A DNA stretch of 62,621 bases from an uncultured Planctomycetaceae bacterium (GTDB lineage Bacteria > Planctomycetota > Planctomycetia > Pirellulales > Thermoguttaceae), in contig CAMJTU010000022.1 in the NCBI GenBank assembly GCA_946408825.1, forward strand, positions 1 to 62,621. The letters are read 5' to 3'. This document shows, in pieces, positions 25,955 through 35,455 of the stretch; positions within the stretch are counted from its first letter, which is position 1, and the number at the start of each line of letters is the position of its first letter. The position numbers were made by a program, and so were the translations under genes. Under the pieces are notes generated by a model. It saw nothing but the letters and a program-made list of their open reading frames with translations, made no database searches and had not been told where the DNA came from.

Positions 25955-26214
25955 TCAGCGCCCGAGAACGTTATGAGTCACGCTAACGTTTCGGGGGTCG
26001 CCATATAATCACACGAAATCGCCGAGATATTCGCGAATTCTGTCTAGAAAGGTAAAAAAAGAAACAGAATAAGAATATAGACGCCCCGCGACTCGCTGTG
26101 AACAAGTCAACGCGTTCAGGCGCGTTATAAAACCGCCTTCGACGGGCGACCAACGGGAGCGGGCATCCATGCGCACACGGTAGCGCGTTACCCTCTGCGG
26201 CAAGGGCGCCCCCC
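25955..26214. repeat. Degenerate palindromic repeat mosaic R6
   Basis: This block has weaker copies of the modules, among them a CGCCCGAGAACG tail, ACCGCC-TTC-GACGGGC, CGACCAACGGGAGCGGGC and an imperfect GCGGCA/GGCGCC hairpin. It has more mismatches than R1-R5, so it is probably an older insertion. Beyond 26214 a 50-bp relic matches 13633-13682, then about 130 bases hold nothing named. Confidence 0.7.
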
Positions 26215-26397
26215 TTGGATTCGTTGGCAAAAACTTTGGTTTGGAAGCAATGTTCTTTGGTTTCTCAGAAGATTGATATAAGCGTCCATATTACAAATAG
26301 AAAGAATCCGTAGAAACGCCCCTGCGCCTGGATTCAGCACAAGATTTGTTCCCACGGATCCTCTTTGAGTTCCCTCTCTCGCAAGAGTGCGTCGCTC

Positions 26398-27519
26398 CTA
26401 TAGCGTCGCCAAGTACTCCATGAAGTTTTGTTTGTTCTCTAGCGCAGTTGTCGTCGGACGACCGAGGTCTTCCCTTGCGCCAATAGAGCATTTCACTTCG
26501 ACCAGGCTTAATTCGTTCCGTCCCTTCGCCGCTTCAAGTTCTTTGTCGAGATCGTCGAAGTTGTCGACGCATACCGCGTTCGGATAGCCGCAGGCTTTGG
26601 CGATAGCGACAAGATCAATGCTTCCCGCCACGGTGGGCATGCCGCCGACGGTCTCGTGCGCGCCGTTGTTAATGACGACGTGAACCAGATTCTTCGGTTT
26701 ATTAGCGCCGATAACCGCCATGGAGCCCATATGCATAAGGACGGCTCCGTCCCCGTCGACGCACCAGATTCTTTGGTTCGGCTTGTTAATTGCGACGCCT
26801 AGCGCGATGGAAGAACTGTGTCCCATAGAGCCGACCGTTAAGAAGTCATACTTATGACTCTGGCCGTTTGCCACGCGCGTCTCAAACAGTTCGCGACTAG
26901 CCTTGCCCGTGGTGCTGACAATCGGATCTTCGCCGCTTGCTTTCACGATATGCTGAATGATCTCTTCACGCGACATAGTGTTGTCGTTCTTGTATTCGAC
27001 CTTAGGCGCGTCCGTCAAAGCGCCCTTGCGGATGACAAAGGCGACGTCCTTCCCCGTCGCTAGGATTGTCCGGAACTCTGACATTTTCGCCGTCAGTTCT
27101 TCCTCCGTCGTCTCCTTACCGACGACGAACGTCGCAATATCCATCTCTTCTAGCAACTTTACCGTCACTTCGCCCTGGTAGATATGCTGAGGTTCGTCAT
27201 GAACTCCGGGTTCTCCGCGCCAGCCGATAACGAAGATAACCGGAATAGCGTATACTTTGTCGTTGAGGAGAGACGCTACCGGATTAATGACGTTGCCTTC
27301 GCCGCTGTTCTGCATGTAGACCACGGGAACCTTGCCGGTGGCGAGATGATAACCGGCGGCGAGCGCCGTGCAATTCCCTTCGTTGGCGGCGATGACGTGA
27401 CGTTTAGGATCGATTCCATACGTCGCCATTAGATAGTTGCAAAGGGCTTTCAATTGGCTGTCAGGAACGCCTGTGTAGAATTCGGCGCCGATAATTTCTA
27501 CAAATCTTTCAACCTTCAT
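26398..27519 (-). CDS. aepY: Phosphonopyruvate decarboxylase
   Basis: A 373-residue thiamine diphosphate enzyme. The N-terminus (FYTGVPDSQLKALCNYL) and ANEGNCTALAAGYHLATGK, with its glutamate for thiamine activation, match the Ppd/AepY family. The metal-binding GDGAVLMHMGSMAVIGA ... NNGAHETVGG segment is complete. It converts phosphonopyruvate to phosphonoacetaldehyde, the irreversible step that pulls phosphonate synthesis forward. TGAGGTAGG upstream of the ATG overlaps the end of the dehydrogenase gene. It is the last gene of the phosphonate operon. Confidence 0.93.
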   Translation of the reverse strand: MKVERFVEIIGAEFYTGVPDSQLKALCNYLMATYGIDPKRHVIAANEGNCTALAAGYHLATGKVPVVYMQNSGEGNVINPVASLLNDKVYAIPVIFVIGWRGEPGVHDEPQHIYQGEVTVKLLEEMDIATFVVGKETTEEELTAKMSEFRTILATGKDVAFVIRKGALTDAPKVEYKNDNTMSREEIIQHIVKASGEDPIVSTTGKASRELFETRVANGQSHKYDFLTVGSMGHSSSIALGVAINKPNQRIWCVDGDGAVLMHMGSMAVIGANKPKNLVHVVINNGAHETVGGMPTVAGSIDLVAIAKACGYPNAVCVDNFDDLDKELEAAKGRNELSLVEVKCSIGAREDLGRPTTTALENKQNFMEYLATL

Positions 27520-27527
27520 AATAACGC

Positions 27528-28634
27528 CTACCTCAAAATTTCATGGTAAAGTCGGTCGATCGTTTCAACGTCAAGTCGGACGGGATGATTCTTAAGCCTC
27601 ACGGGATTCACGCTCGTCTTGAGTTCCTCGTACTGTTCGTCGGTCGCCGCAGGAACTTCAAACGCAAGCGCCTCGAATATTTTTCTCAACTTTTCAGCGC
27701 CGCCTTGCGCGTCTTCGCAACCCATCGCCTTGCCGATCTCGTCCAACGTATTTTTCAAATACTCTTCGCCCCTAGAGTCGACGAATTTGTCGGTATTCTT
27801 TATCATCCAAGGAAACAAAACCCGATCGCAGAGGATCGCCGCATGACCGTGGGCGCTTCCGAACAGACTGGTTATCTTGTAACACATGGCGTGGCCCGCC
27901 GTCGTCTGCGTAATATTAATCGCCTTGCCCGCCATGTTAGCGGCGACGAGCATGTTGGCGTTCGCTTCGTCGTCGTTGGCTAGATAAGCGTCCATGTTGG
28001 CGATGACCAGTCCTATCGCTTTCTTGCTATATCCCTTGCTCTCCTCCGTGCTATTTACCGACCAGAAGGATTCGATCGCGTGGCAGAGAGCGTCGCACAT
28101 TGTCGCTTTCTTCTGATAAAGCGGGAGCGTCTTCAGGGCGCTGGCGTCCATGAGAACGGTACTGGGAATTATGCTCTCGCTGGTTATGCTCTGCTTGGCG
28201 TCGTTGTAGTAAACGACGGCGTACCTCGTAGCTTCCGAGCCCGTGCCGGCCGTCGTCGGCATGGCGAGGAACGGAACAGCGTTCGAAACGATTTCGCCTT
28301 TGAGCCAAGAGCCGTCGGCGCCGTCGCCGGGCATGTTTGAATACAGCTTGACGCACTTTGCGACGTCGATCGCCGAGCCGCCGCCGACCGCTATGATCCC
28401 GTCGCAACCTTCGTCGCGAAACAGCTTCACGCCCTCGACGACAGATTCATAGAGCGGATTCGGCTGAAATTTGTCAAACTTAACGACAGGCGTTTTTGTT
28501 TCTAGTTCGTCAAAGTATTCTTTGACTTTCAGAAACGGCATAGAAGAATCGCAAACTAGAAACGGCTTCCGTATAGCGTTCTCCGCGATCCATTGGTCGA
28601 TTCCGTTATAGTCGGTAATGATTTTTTGTTCCAT
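27528..28634 (-). CDS. Iron-type alcohol dehydrogenase, probable phosphonoacetaldehyde reductase
   Basis: A 368-residue group III (iron-containing) alcohol dehydrogenase. GGGSAIDVAK (about 84-93) is the NAD(P)-binding motif, and metal-binding histidines are seen in ALCHAIESF, TAGHAM and GSAHGHAA. In phosphonate clusters, enzymes such as FomC and PhpC of this family reduce phosphonoacetaldehyde to 2-hydroxyethylphosphonate. Placement between decarboxylase and transaminase genes supports that role here. The ATG follows the permease stop by one base. Confidence 0.85.
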   Translation of the reverse strand: MEQKIITDYNGIDQWIAENAIRKPFLVCDSSMPFLKVKEYFDELETKTPVVKFDKFQPNPLYESVVEGVKLFRDEGCDGIIAVGGGSAIDVAKCVKLYSNMPGDGADGSWLKGEIVSNAVPFLAMPTTAGTGSEATRYAVVYYNDAKQSITSESIIPSTVLMDASALKTLPLYQKKATMCDALCHAIESFWSVNSTEESKGYSKKAIGLVIANMDAYLANDDEANANMLVAANMAGKAINITQTTAGHAMCYKITSLFGSAHGHAAILCDRVLFPWMIKNTDKFVDSRGEEYLKNTLDEIGKAMGCEDAQGGAEKLRKIFEALAFEVPAATDEQYEELKTSVNPVRLKNHPVRLDVETIDRLYHEILR

Positions 28635-28635
28635 C

Positions 28636-30105
28636 TTATATCTCGTTTATTTGCTTTATCTGCCTTATATAAAATACGACGCCAAGCGCAATCCATACGA
28701 GCAACATTATGTAGCTCTCCGTTCCAAAGTGAACGCTTGGTAATTTTGGGATTGGCACGAGCTGAAGAACAATAAAAATGAGGCTAAACGCGACTCCCGC
28801 AATCGCCATGGCTTTAAGCAAGACGGTTCCGTCCCCGTCTCTTCTAGTTGTAACTAAAGCGCTAGTCGCCGTAAAGAAGTAGCCCATGGAAGCGCCTATC
28901 GCGCTCATGTCGACAAACCAACCCAGCGCCTCGCGTCCGAGAATCGGTCCTGAAAGGCTGACGACGATACAGAAGATCATCGCGTTTTTCGGCGTGCCAT
29001 ACTTCTTATCGACCTTTCCAAACCAGTTTGGCAAATATCCTTCGCGAGACATCGAATACATGAGTCGACTCGAGGCGAGGTAAAATCCCATGATTCCAGA
29101 AAGGACCGCGCTCCCGACTCCGAGTCCGACAAGCGTCTTGCCAAAGGCGCCAAGGAGTTCTTCCGCCGCGACAAGAACGACCCACTCGCCCGCCATGACG
29201 CGTTCCGGCCAGTTTTCTAACGCCGCCGCCGCGACCGTATTGTTGCTCGTATAGACGAAACAGCCAAACACGATCGCGATAATCATGATGAACGACACTT
29301 TCTTGTAACTGAAGTTGAACTCCTCCGCCGCCTGGGGAATCGCGTCGAAACCGACATACGCCCAAGGAGCGATCGCAAAGGTGGCGAGAATCGCACCGAG
29401 AACCCCGGAAAGTCCCACGTGGGCAAATTTGCCGACGTTCTCCGCCGAATACCCCGCCGCCATAACGGCGTTCTTGTCGAAGCCCCAGACGGGCTCCATA
29501 TTGATTCCCTTTGCCTTCGAACTAACGACGGCGGCGGCAAACAACGTGAAAACGCACGTAACCAGAAGCGTGGACAGGATCGTTTGGACAAAAGCGGCCT
29601 TCTGAACTCCGATGACGTTCAGCCAGCCCAAAAGGAGCAACACCCCCATCGCCAGCGCCATCTCGCCCATATAGATATCGAATCCGGCGACAGAGTAATG
29701 GAACCCAAACTTCAAGACGTCCGCCGAACCGTCAAGACCGTCGACGATCAAGGCGATCGCCGTACTGTTCATCGGCACGTTGGTGAGATAGGCGACGACG
29801 AGGAACCAACCGCAGAGGAAAGCCATGTTCTTGCCGAAGCAGTTCTTTGCGAACGTGAACTCGCCGCCCGCCTGCGGATATTTAGGAACCATATACGCGT
29901 AGGAAAACGCGATAATAATCATCACTAACGCGCCGAGAACCATCGCGATCGCCGTTCCCGCGACGCCGGACGCCGGTAAAAACTTTTGACCGGGATTAAT
30001 GAAGGATCCCCATCCTATAACGCAGCCAAAGGCAATCGCCCAGACGTGCATAGGATTTAGACGCCGTTTGAGTTGATTGTCGTCTGACGACGCGTTAGCT
30101 TTCAC
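28636..30105 (-). CDS. APC-family amino acid permease
   Basis: A 489-residue permease with about twelve membrane spans. The first span carries the family's unwound-helix motif (FGCVIGWGSFINPG), and the second reads YMVPKYPQAGGEFTFA, both typical of APC amino acid/polyamine transporters. I prefer the GTG at 30105, with GAGGG 8 bases upstream, over the TTG at 30120 next to the phnW stop. In this operon it could bring in an amino donor such as alanine for the transaminase, or carry 2-aminoethylphosphonate itself; neither can be told from sequence. Confidence 0.82.
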   Translation of the reverse strand: MKANASSDDNQLKRRLNPMHVWAIAFGCVIGWGSFINPGQKFLPASGVAGTAIAMVLGALVMIIIAFSYAYMVPKYPQAGGEFTFAKNCFGKNMAFLCGWFLVVAYLTNVPMNSTAIALIVDGLDGSADVLKFGFHYSVAGFDIYMGEMALAMGVLLLLGWLNVIGVQKAAFVQTILSTLLVTCVFTLFAAAVVSSKAKGINMEPVWGFDKNAVMAAGYSAENVGKFAHVGLSGVLGAILATFAIAPWAYVGFDAIPQAAEEFNFSYKKVSFIMIIAIVFGCFVYTSNNTVAAAALENWPERVMAGEWVVLVAAEELLGAFGKTLVGLGVGSAVLSGIMGFYLASSRLMYSMSREGYLPNWFGKVDKKYGTPKNAMIFCIVVSLSGPILGREALGWFVDMSAIGASMGYFFTATSALVTTRRDGDGTVLLKAMAIAGVAFSLIFIVLQLVPIPKLPSVHFGTESYIMLLVWIALGVVFYIRQIKQINEI

Positions 30106-30120
30106 GGTATCGTCCCTCAA

Positions 30121-31212
30121 TCACGCCTTGGTCGCTAAGAATTCTTTATAGATAGATATCAGCTTTTCGATATCTTCCTTGTAGATTTCGCCGATATTGC
30201 CGATGCGGAACGTCTCCGCCTCCGTAACCTTGCCGGGATAGATGGCGTAGCCGCGAGCTTTAATGAACTCGTACATCTCCTTGAAGGTATAGTTGCAATT
30301 CTCGGGATAGAAGAAAGTCGTGATGATAGGTCCCTGACGGTCGTCGTCGATGTAGGTTTCAAACCCCAGTTTTCTCATCTCGGAGATCAACAGCTTGTTG
30401 TTTTCGACGTATCTCTTACTCCTTGCGGGAATTCCACCCTCCGCCTTCATCTCCTCGATCGCTTTCGCAAAGGCGAGAACCACGTGAGTCGGAGACGTAA
30501 AACGCCACTTGCCGTCGAACATTCCCTTCCACTGATCGTAGAGATCGAGGGAGAGGCTAACCGCCTTGCCCTCGCACTTCTTGAGTTCGTCAAGACGGCA
30601 GATGATAAAGCTGAAGCCCGGCACGCCTTGGATGCACTTGTTGGCAGACGAGATAATGAAATCGATTCCCCAGTCGGCGACAGGAATCTCGACGCCGCCA
30701 AAGCTAGACATCGCGTCGACGATGAAAACTTTCCCCGCCGCCTTTACGACCTTAGCCACAGACTCGATATCGTTCAGAATGCCAGACGTCGTCTCGCTGT
30801 GAACCATGGACACGTGAGTGATCGCGGGGTCGTCCTTGAGAATTTGTTCCACCGTTTCGGCGTTAGGCGTTTCGTTGTAGTGGAAACGCTCAATGCGGTA
30901 GTTCAATCCCGCATGTTTGCAGATATCTTCCTGACGCTCGCCATACGCGCCGTTCGAAAGAATTAGAACTTTCCCGTCTTTTCCGACGGAACTGGTAATT
31001 GCGGACTCGACTCCGAACGTGCCGCTTCCCTGCATCAAAACGGCCGTATACTCTTCCGGCGAAACGTGGGCGAATTCCAGCAGTTCCGCGCGTATCTTCT
31101 GCGTGATGACTTTATAGTCGTTATCCCACGTGCAATGGTCCACCATCATCTCTCGCTTCACGGAGTCGGTCGTGGTCAGCGGTCCGGGCGTAAGCAGCTT
31201 ATATGTAATCAT
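30121..31212 (-). CDS. phnW: 2-Aminoethylphosphonate:pyruvate transaminase
   Basis: A 363-residue class V aminotransferase. It begins KLLTPGPLTTTDSVK and has the PLP lysine K192 in ISSANKCIQGVPGF, as in PhnW. It interconverts phosphonoacetaldehyde plus alanine with 2-aminoethylphosphonate plus pyruvate. PhnW often works in breakdown with PhnX, but no phnX is present and PEP mutase lies upstream, so here it likely works in synthesis. I set the start at the ATG at 31212, with AAGGAAGTAAGG upstream, rather than a TTG six codons earlier. Confidence 0.93.
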   Translation of the reverse strand: MITYKLLTPGPLTTTDSVKREMMVDHCTWDNDYKVITQKIRAELLEFAHVSPEEYTAVLMQGSGTFGVESAITSSVGKDGKVLILSNGAYGERQEDICKHAGLNYRIERFHYNETPNAETVEQILKDDPAITHVSMVHSETTSGILNDIESVAKVVKAAGKVFIVDAMSSFGGVEIPVADWGIDFIISSANKCIQGVPGFSFIICRLDELKKCEGKAVSLSLDLYDQWKGMFDGKWRFTSPTHVVLAFAKAIEEMKAEGGIPARSKRYVENNKLLISEMRKLGFETYIDDDRQGPIITTFFYPENCNYTFKEMYEFIKARGYAIYPGKVTEAETFRIGNIGEIYKEDIEKLISIYKEFLATKA

Positions 31213-31249
31213 CCTTACTTCCTTGTGCAAAAAATAGAAAAAAGACGGT

Positions 31250-33259
31250 TCAGAACTCTTCCGGAATCAGAGTGATAATATCCTTGATGCTCATGCACTT
31301 ATCGTCGCATTCCTTTGCTCGGTGATTCTCCAGAATCGTTCTTGCGGCGTCCTGCATCGCGGGGAAGCCCGTTCGAGTGAGTTGGTTGGCGTAGATAACG
31401 ATATTCGCCCCCAACTCCTTCCACTCTTCTTCGTAGACGGTGTTGAAACTGGTTGGAACGAGCACGATGGGCGTGATCTTGTCCTTCTCGCGGAACTTTT
31501 CGATAAACTCTTTGATTTCGGAAGGATCCTTTTTTCGGCTATGGATCATAATGGCGTCCGCGCCCGCTTCCGCAAAGGCGAACGCGCGGGTCAAGGCGTC
31601 TTCCATGCCCCGTTCGAGAATGAGGCTCTCGATGCGCGCGCAGATCATGAAATCTTGCGTCTTCTGAGCTTTCTTACCGGCTCGGATTTTTGCGGAGAAG
31701 TTCTCGATACTGTCCTGAGTCTGCTGAACCTCCGTTCCAAAGAGGCTGTTCTTTTTGAGCCCCGTCTTATCCTCAATAATGACCATGGAAACGCCCATAC
31801 GTTCAAGAGAACGGACGGTATACACAAAGTGTTCGGTGAGACCGCCGGTGTCGCCGTCGAAGATAATCGGCTTCGTCGTGACTTCCATAATGTCGTCGAT
31901 CGTGCGGAATCGGCTCGTCATATCGACAAGCTCGATATCGGGCTTGCCCTTTGCCGTAGAGTCGCAGAGAGAAGAAACCCACATCGCGTCAAACTGGCGC
32001 GTGCCCCCGTCCTGATACGCGACCGTCTTCTCGACGATCAGTCCCGTGATGCCGCTGTGGGCTTCCATCGCGGTAATAAGTCCCTTCATCGCAAGCGTCT
32101 TCTTGAGTCTTGCGCGTCGGACGTCCGGAAGCGACAGTTCCGTCCGCGCCCGATTTTCCATCGCTCGATACTCTGGATCATGAGAATACGGGAATTCGAC
32201 GAGCTTCCCGCCGTAAGACGCTAGGATAGAAACGACCTCGTCTCTCACAGGCTTCTGGAACCCAGTCGTCCAGTCGTCGCCATGGACGACGACGTCGGGC
32301 TTGTATTTCAAGAGATTGTCTTTGTAAGAAAGCGTCTGCTGATCGACGACCTTGTAGACGCCGGCGATGTTCTCAAAGAGCTTTTTACGCTCCTTCGCCG
32401 AAACGAGCGGGAACCTCTTATATCCGGCGACAGCCTCGTCCGACAGCACGCCGACGATAAGTTTGCCAAGGCGCTCCGCTTTTTTGATGATTGCGATATG
32501 GCCGCCGTGGATGATATCGGTTGAGAACGTAAGGTAAACCTTTCGGTTTTCGACTTCGTTGAGTCTGGCGCTGACGACCGCTAGGTCTTCCGGATTGTCG
32601 ATCTCGGAACAGAGGAGATTCTCGACGTCGAGCGCGGCGATATTCGCCGTGCCGTCCAACGCGTTCAGCGCGTTCTCCGCGTAGACCTTCGTGTTCCCTG
32701 ATTCGCAGAACTCGACGATCTTGTCTAGCCACACTCGCCAGTCTTCCTTATAAAGCTTATAGAGCGCCTGCGCTTCCATCGCCTCGTTGAAGAACTCCAC
32801 CCCGACTTTGACGACCTTCCCGTCGCGAACGACCGCCTTGAAGTCCTTCTCAGGAAGTGGAAGCGTGGAGGAAACCGTCATGCACGAAGTCTCCGCCGCC
32901 ATGACGCGGTCGAGAACCTCGTTCTCAAAGACGAGGTCGCCGTGCATGAGGATAATATCATCGTCCAGATACTCTCTGGCGCAGTAGATGGAGTAGATGT
33001 AGTTTGTCTTGTCGTAGACCGGGTTCTTGACGAACGTGATATGGACGGGGAGATCGAGGCTCTGGCAGTAGTTTACTAGAACGGCGTCGTAATAACCGGT
33101 CGTGATCACTACCTCGTCGACCCCAACTTCCGATAACATTGAAAGTTGACGAGAGAGAATTGTTTCACGTGCGGAGATTTCTGTCATGCATTTTGGGTGT
33201 TCGGAGGTGAGAACGCCCATGCGGGAACCAAGTCCGGAATTGAGAATTAAGGCTTTCAT
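31250..33259 (-). CDS. aepX: Three-domain cytidylyltransferase/cytidylyltransferase/PEP mutase
   Basis: This 669-residue protein joins three enzymes. Residues 1-235 are a GT-A-type nucleotidyltransferase (LNSGLGSRM, EHPKCM, MHGDLVFE) resembling LicC/PntC, which activate phosphocholine or 2-aminoethylphosphonate with CTP. Residues 240-365 are a TagD-like cytidylyltransferase with H251-GG-H254, like the N-terminal part of Fom1, which makes CMP-hydroxyethylphosphonate. Residues 376-669 are PEP mutase, with E496-D497-K498-x5-N504-S505 and the metal site DGDTGG (468-473). PEP mutase forms the carbon-phosphorus bond. The ATG at 33259 lacks a ribosome-binding site because an IS end lies 2 bases upstream. 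Confidence 0.9.
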   Translation of the reverse strand: MKALILNSGLGSRMGVLTSEHPKCMTEISARETILSRQLSMLSEVGVDEVVITTGYYDAVLVNYCQSLDLPVHITFVKNPVYDKTNYIYSIYCAREYLDDDIILMHGDLVFENEVLDRVMAAETSCMTVSSTLPLPEKDFKAVVRDGKVVKVGVEFFNEAMEAQALYKLYKEDWRVWLDKIVEFCESGNTKVYAENALNALDGTANIAALDVENLLCSEIDNPEDLAVVSARLNEVENRKVYLTFSTDIIHGGHIAIIKKAERLGKLIVGVLSDEAVAGYKRFPLVSAKERKKLFENIAGVYKVVDQQTLSYKDNLLKYKPDVVVHGDDWTTGFQKPVRDEVVSILASYGGKLVEFPYSHDPEYRAMENRARTELSLPDVRRARLKKTLAMKGLITAMEAHSGITGLIVEKTVAYQDGGTRQFDAMWVSSLCDSTAKGKPDIELVDMTSRFRTIDDIMEVTTKPIIFDGDTGGLTEHFVYTVRSLERMGVSMVIIEDKTGLKKNSLFGTEVQQTQDSIENFSAKIRAGKKAQKTQDFMICARIESLILERGMEDALTRAFAFAEAGADAIMIHSRKKDPSEIKEFIEKFREKDKITPIVLVPTSFNTVYEEEWKELGANIVIYANQLTRTGFPAMQDAARTILENHRAKECDDKCMSIKDIITLIPEEF

Positions 33260-33261
33260 AT

Positions 33262-34030
33262 GGCTTTGTTGAATAAATATCAAAAAGTGCGCAATTTTAC
33301 GAAACCGCGCCCATGTTATTTTACCGAACGACACAACGAACAACAAGTATCGCGAGGTAAAAAAATGAGAAAAGTTCGTAATTGGTCGGAATATAACGAA
33401 TCGTTAGTCAAATGAGGAAACATTACGTTCTGGTTTGGCACCGACGTTTTGGAACTATGTAACCGTCAAAACAAAGGGTATCATCGTGGACGTCCCTTCG
33501 TTTATAGCGATACAGCAATCGAAACGTTGTTGATCGTTCGCGAAGTTTTTCATCTTAACAACCGAAGTGCTAAGGAATTTGGACGGAACGATTTTCGCTT
33601 TTAGTGATTCAAGACGTTAGCGGTCCAGACTATACGCCGCTTTGCAAACGTTCTAAAACGCTGAACATTTCTATTAAAGTTGTTAGCAAATATGAGCCTC
33701 CAGTAGTCGTAGTCGACAGCACGGGACTTAGGTTTATGACGAAGGCGAATGGAAGGGCTACAACATGGAAGGTGCAAGCACAGGACTTGGCATAAAGTTC
33801 ACATAGCCGTGGATCCCAGAACTCGACAGATCGTTGCAACGGAAACGACCGTCAATAATCACGACGACACTTCTGTCATTCCGGAATTTTTAACTCAAAT
33901 CTACGATATAATCGATTCCTTGTACGACGACGGAGCAGATGACAAAAGAGCGTATACAAGGCAACCTCCCAATACGAAATTTACGCACAATTGGGGACTT
34001 GACTACGAATTTTCTTCAACAGTGAAATAA
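33262..34030 (+). mobile_element. Decayed IS5-family (IS903-like) element
   Basis: The left end GGCTTTGTTGAATAAAT (from 33262) matches IS903-type terminal repeats. A broken transposase frame begins at the ATG at 33365 (MRKVRNWSEYNESLVK, then an in-frame TGA, then GNITFWF). Further pieces are RPFVYSDTAIETLLIVREVFHLNNRSAKEF, a jump over the usual middle section, VVVDSTGLRF, a frameshift near 33775, then HKVHIAVDPRTRQIVATETTVNNHDD. The first catalytic aspartate (DSTG) is kept, but the last third and the right terminal repeat are missing. Its right part merges into the 3-prime end of wzx. Confidence 0.85.
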
Positions 34031-35423
34031 TGTATTGACGTTTAAATAAGAGAATAGCAAGTAAGGTCGCAAATATTCCATATCTTATAAAGGAACAATT
34101 ATACGTGAAATTGATTACTAATGATATTCCGATCACTACCAAAGAAACAACCATTAAGAATTTGTCATTGTAAATTGAGAATCCTAGGACTTTTCTCATT
34201 GCAAAATAGTCTATGAGAACTTGTATGATAAAACTTACAAGAGTAGTGTAACCAGCAGCGATAAAACCAAACTTTGGTATGAAAATATAATTAAGAATTA
34301 GATTGCAAATCGCAGCTGTAAAACTGGCATACATAACATATTTTGGTTTTTTATAATAATAAATTGCGTTTGCAAATATGTAATACAAACTCTGAAAAAA
34401 TACTCCACCAATAATAGGGGGAACCACATATATGGCAATACTGTACTCTTTAGGCGCCATAATATAAATTATTTCAGGAACAAATAAGACTATCATTAAA
34501 CATGCAGCACTGTAAATCAATATCAAAGGGATAGTAATATCAGATATTCGTTTATAGTTCTTCTTTTCACAATTTTCGTATGTAAAAGGAAGCAAGGACG
34601 TATTAATTGCGCTCCATACTATTGATACAACTGTGCCAACGGCATAGGCTACATTATAAAATGCAGCTTGTGTATCATTTATCAGGTATGAAATCATCAG
34701 TTTATCTGAACTATTTAAAAGAAAATTAGATAAATAATGAGGTAACAAAGGTAGATTAAATAAAAAAGCGAATTTCCAGTAGGAGGTATTTAGTTTTCCA
34801 TTTGCCTTTACGATAATGTAAACATAAAAGAACAAGTAAAAAGCAATCAAAACACATTCCGCGCCGAACAGTCGAGCGTATATTTTATTGCTTGGAAATA
34901 AGAAAATGCATACCACAGCAATAATAGGCGAAAGAATGCAAGAACTTAAAGTTGCAATAGCAAGAATTTTATACTTAAACTCGAATCTTTTTCTTGATTG
35001 CCAGAAATTCATTGCCGGCTGGGTGAAAAACAGTGCAAACATTAATAGAACAAGCGGCATATCCAGTTTGATGTATTTACCCCATATGCCATATCCTCCA
35101 ATGAAAACAGACCCTGTAATAATAGTAATAACATTTGATAGCATAAGCATTGAGAACATATAACCATCTCTATCTTGCTTATACTCAAGCATCCCATTAT
35201 TAAAAACGCCAGCTTGGAGCGAAAACATCGCCACTACGCCTATTAACTGGAACCAAGTAAGAAACACTGCTACCTTGCCATAATCGTCAGTTGTAAGTAA
35301 ATTTGTATATACTGGAGTAGTAATGTAGGCTAATCCCTTTTGTACAATACTTACGAATAAAAACACTATAGACGCCTTAGCAGGAGCCGACGTGTTTATC
35401 CACAGGTTAATTAGTTTCTTCAC
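33981..35423 (-). CDS. wzx: Wzx-type polysaccharide flippase
   Basis: A 480-residue MOP-superfamily membrane protein with about 14 spans. The start (INTSAPAKASIVFLFVSIVQKGLAYITTPVYTNLLTTDDYG) is typical of Wzx/RfbX flippases that move lipid-linked repeat units to the periplasmic face. The start codon is GTG. The end overlaps the IS5 relic, and the final residues (SLLKKIRSQVPNCA) may be partly read from IS DNA. The gene is AT-rich, unlike the native genes. Together with the Wzy-like gene at 36532 it points to Wzx/Wzy-dependent polysaccharide assembly. Confidence 0.9.
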   Translation of the reverse strand: MKKLINLWINTSAPAKASIVFLFVSIVQKGLAYITTPVYTNLLTTDDYGKVAVFLTWFQLIGVVAMFSLQAGVFNNGMLEYKQDRDGYMFSMLMLSNVITIITGSVFIGGYGIWGKYIKLDMPLVLLMFALFFTQPAMNFWQSRKRFEFKYKILAIATLSSCILSPIIAVVCIFLFPSNKIYARLFGAECVLIAFYLFFYVYIIVKANGKLNTSYWKFAFLFNLPLLPHYLSNFLLNSSDKLMISYLINDTQAAFYNVAYAVGTVVSIVWSAINTSLLPFTYENCEKKNYKRISDITIPLILIYSAACLMIVLFVPEIIYIMAPKEYSIAIYVVPPIIGGVFFQSLYYIFANAIYYYKKPKYVMYASFTAAICNLILNYIFIPKFGFIAAGYTTLVSFIIQVLIDYFAMRKVLGFSIYNDKFLMVVSLVVIGISLVINFTYNCSFIRYGIFATLLAILLFKRQYIISLLKKIRSQVPNCA

Positions 35424-35455
35424 AGCTTGACGCTCTTATTTGGTTCGAACATAGA

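Noticed and set aside
30121..31212. Phosphonate breakdown (PhnW-PhnX) as the role of the operon
   Set aside because: No phnX or C-P lyase genes; PEP mutase and decarboxylase are synthesis enzymes.
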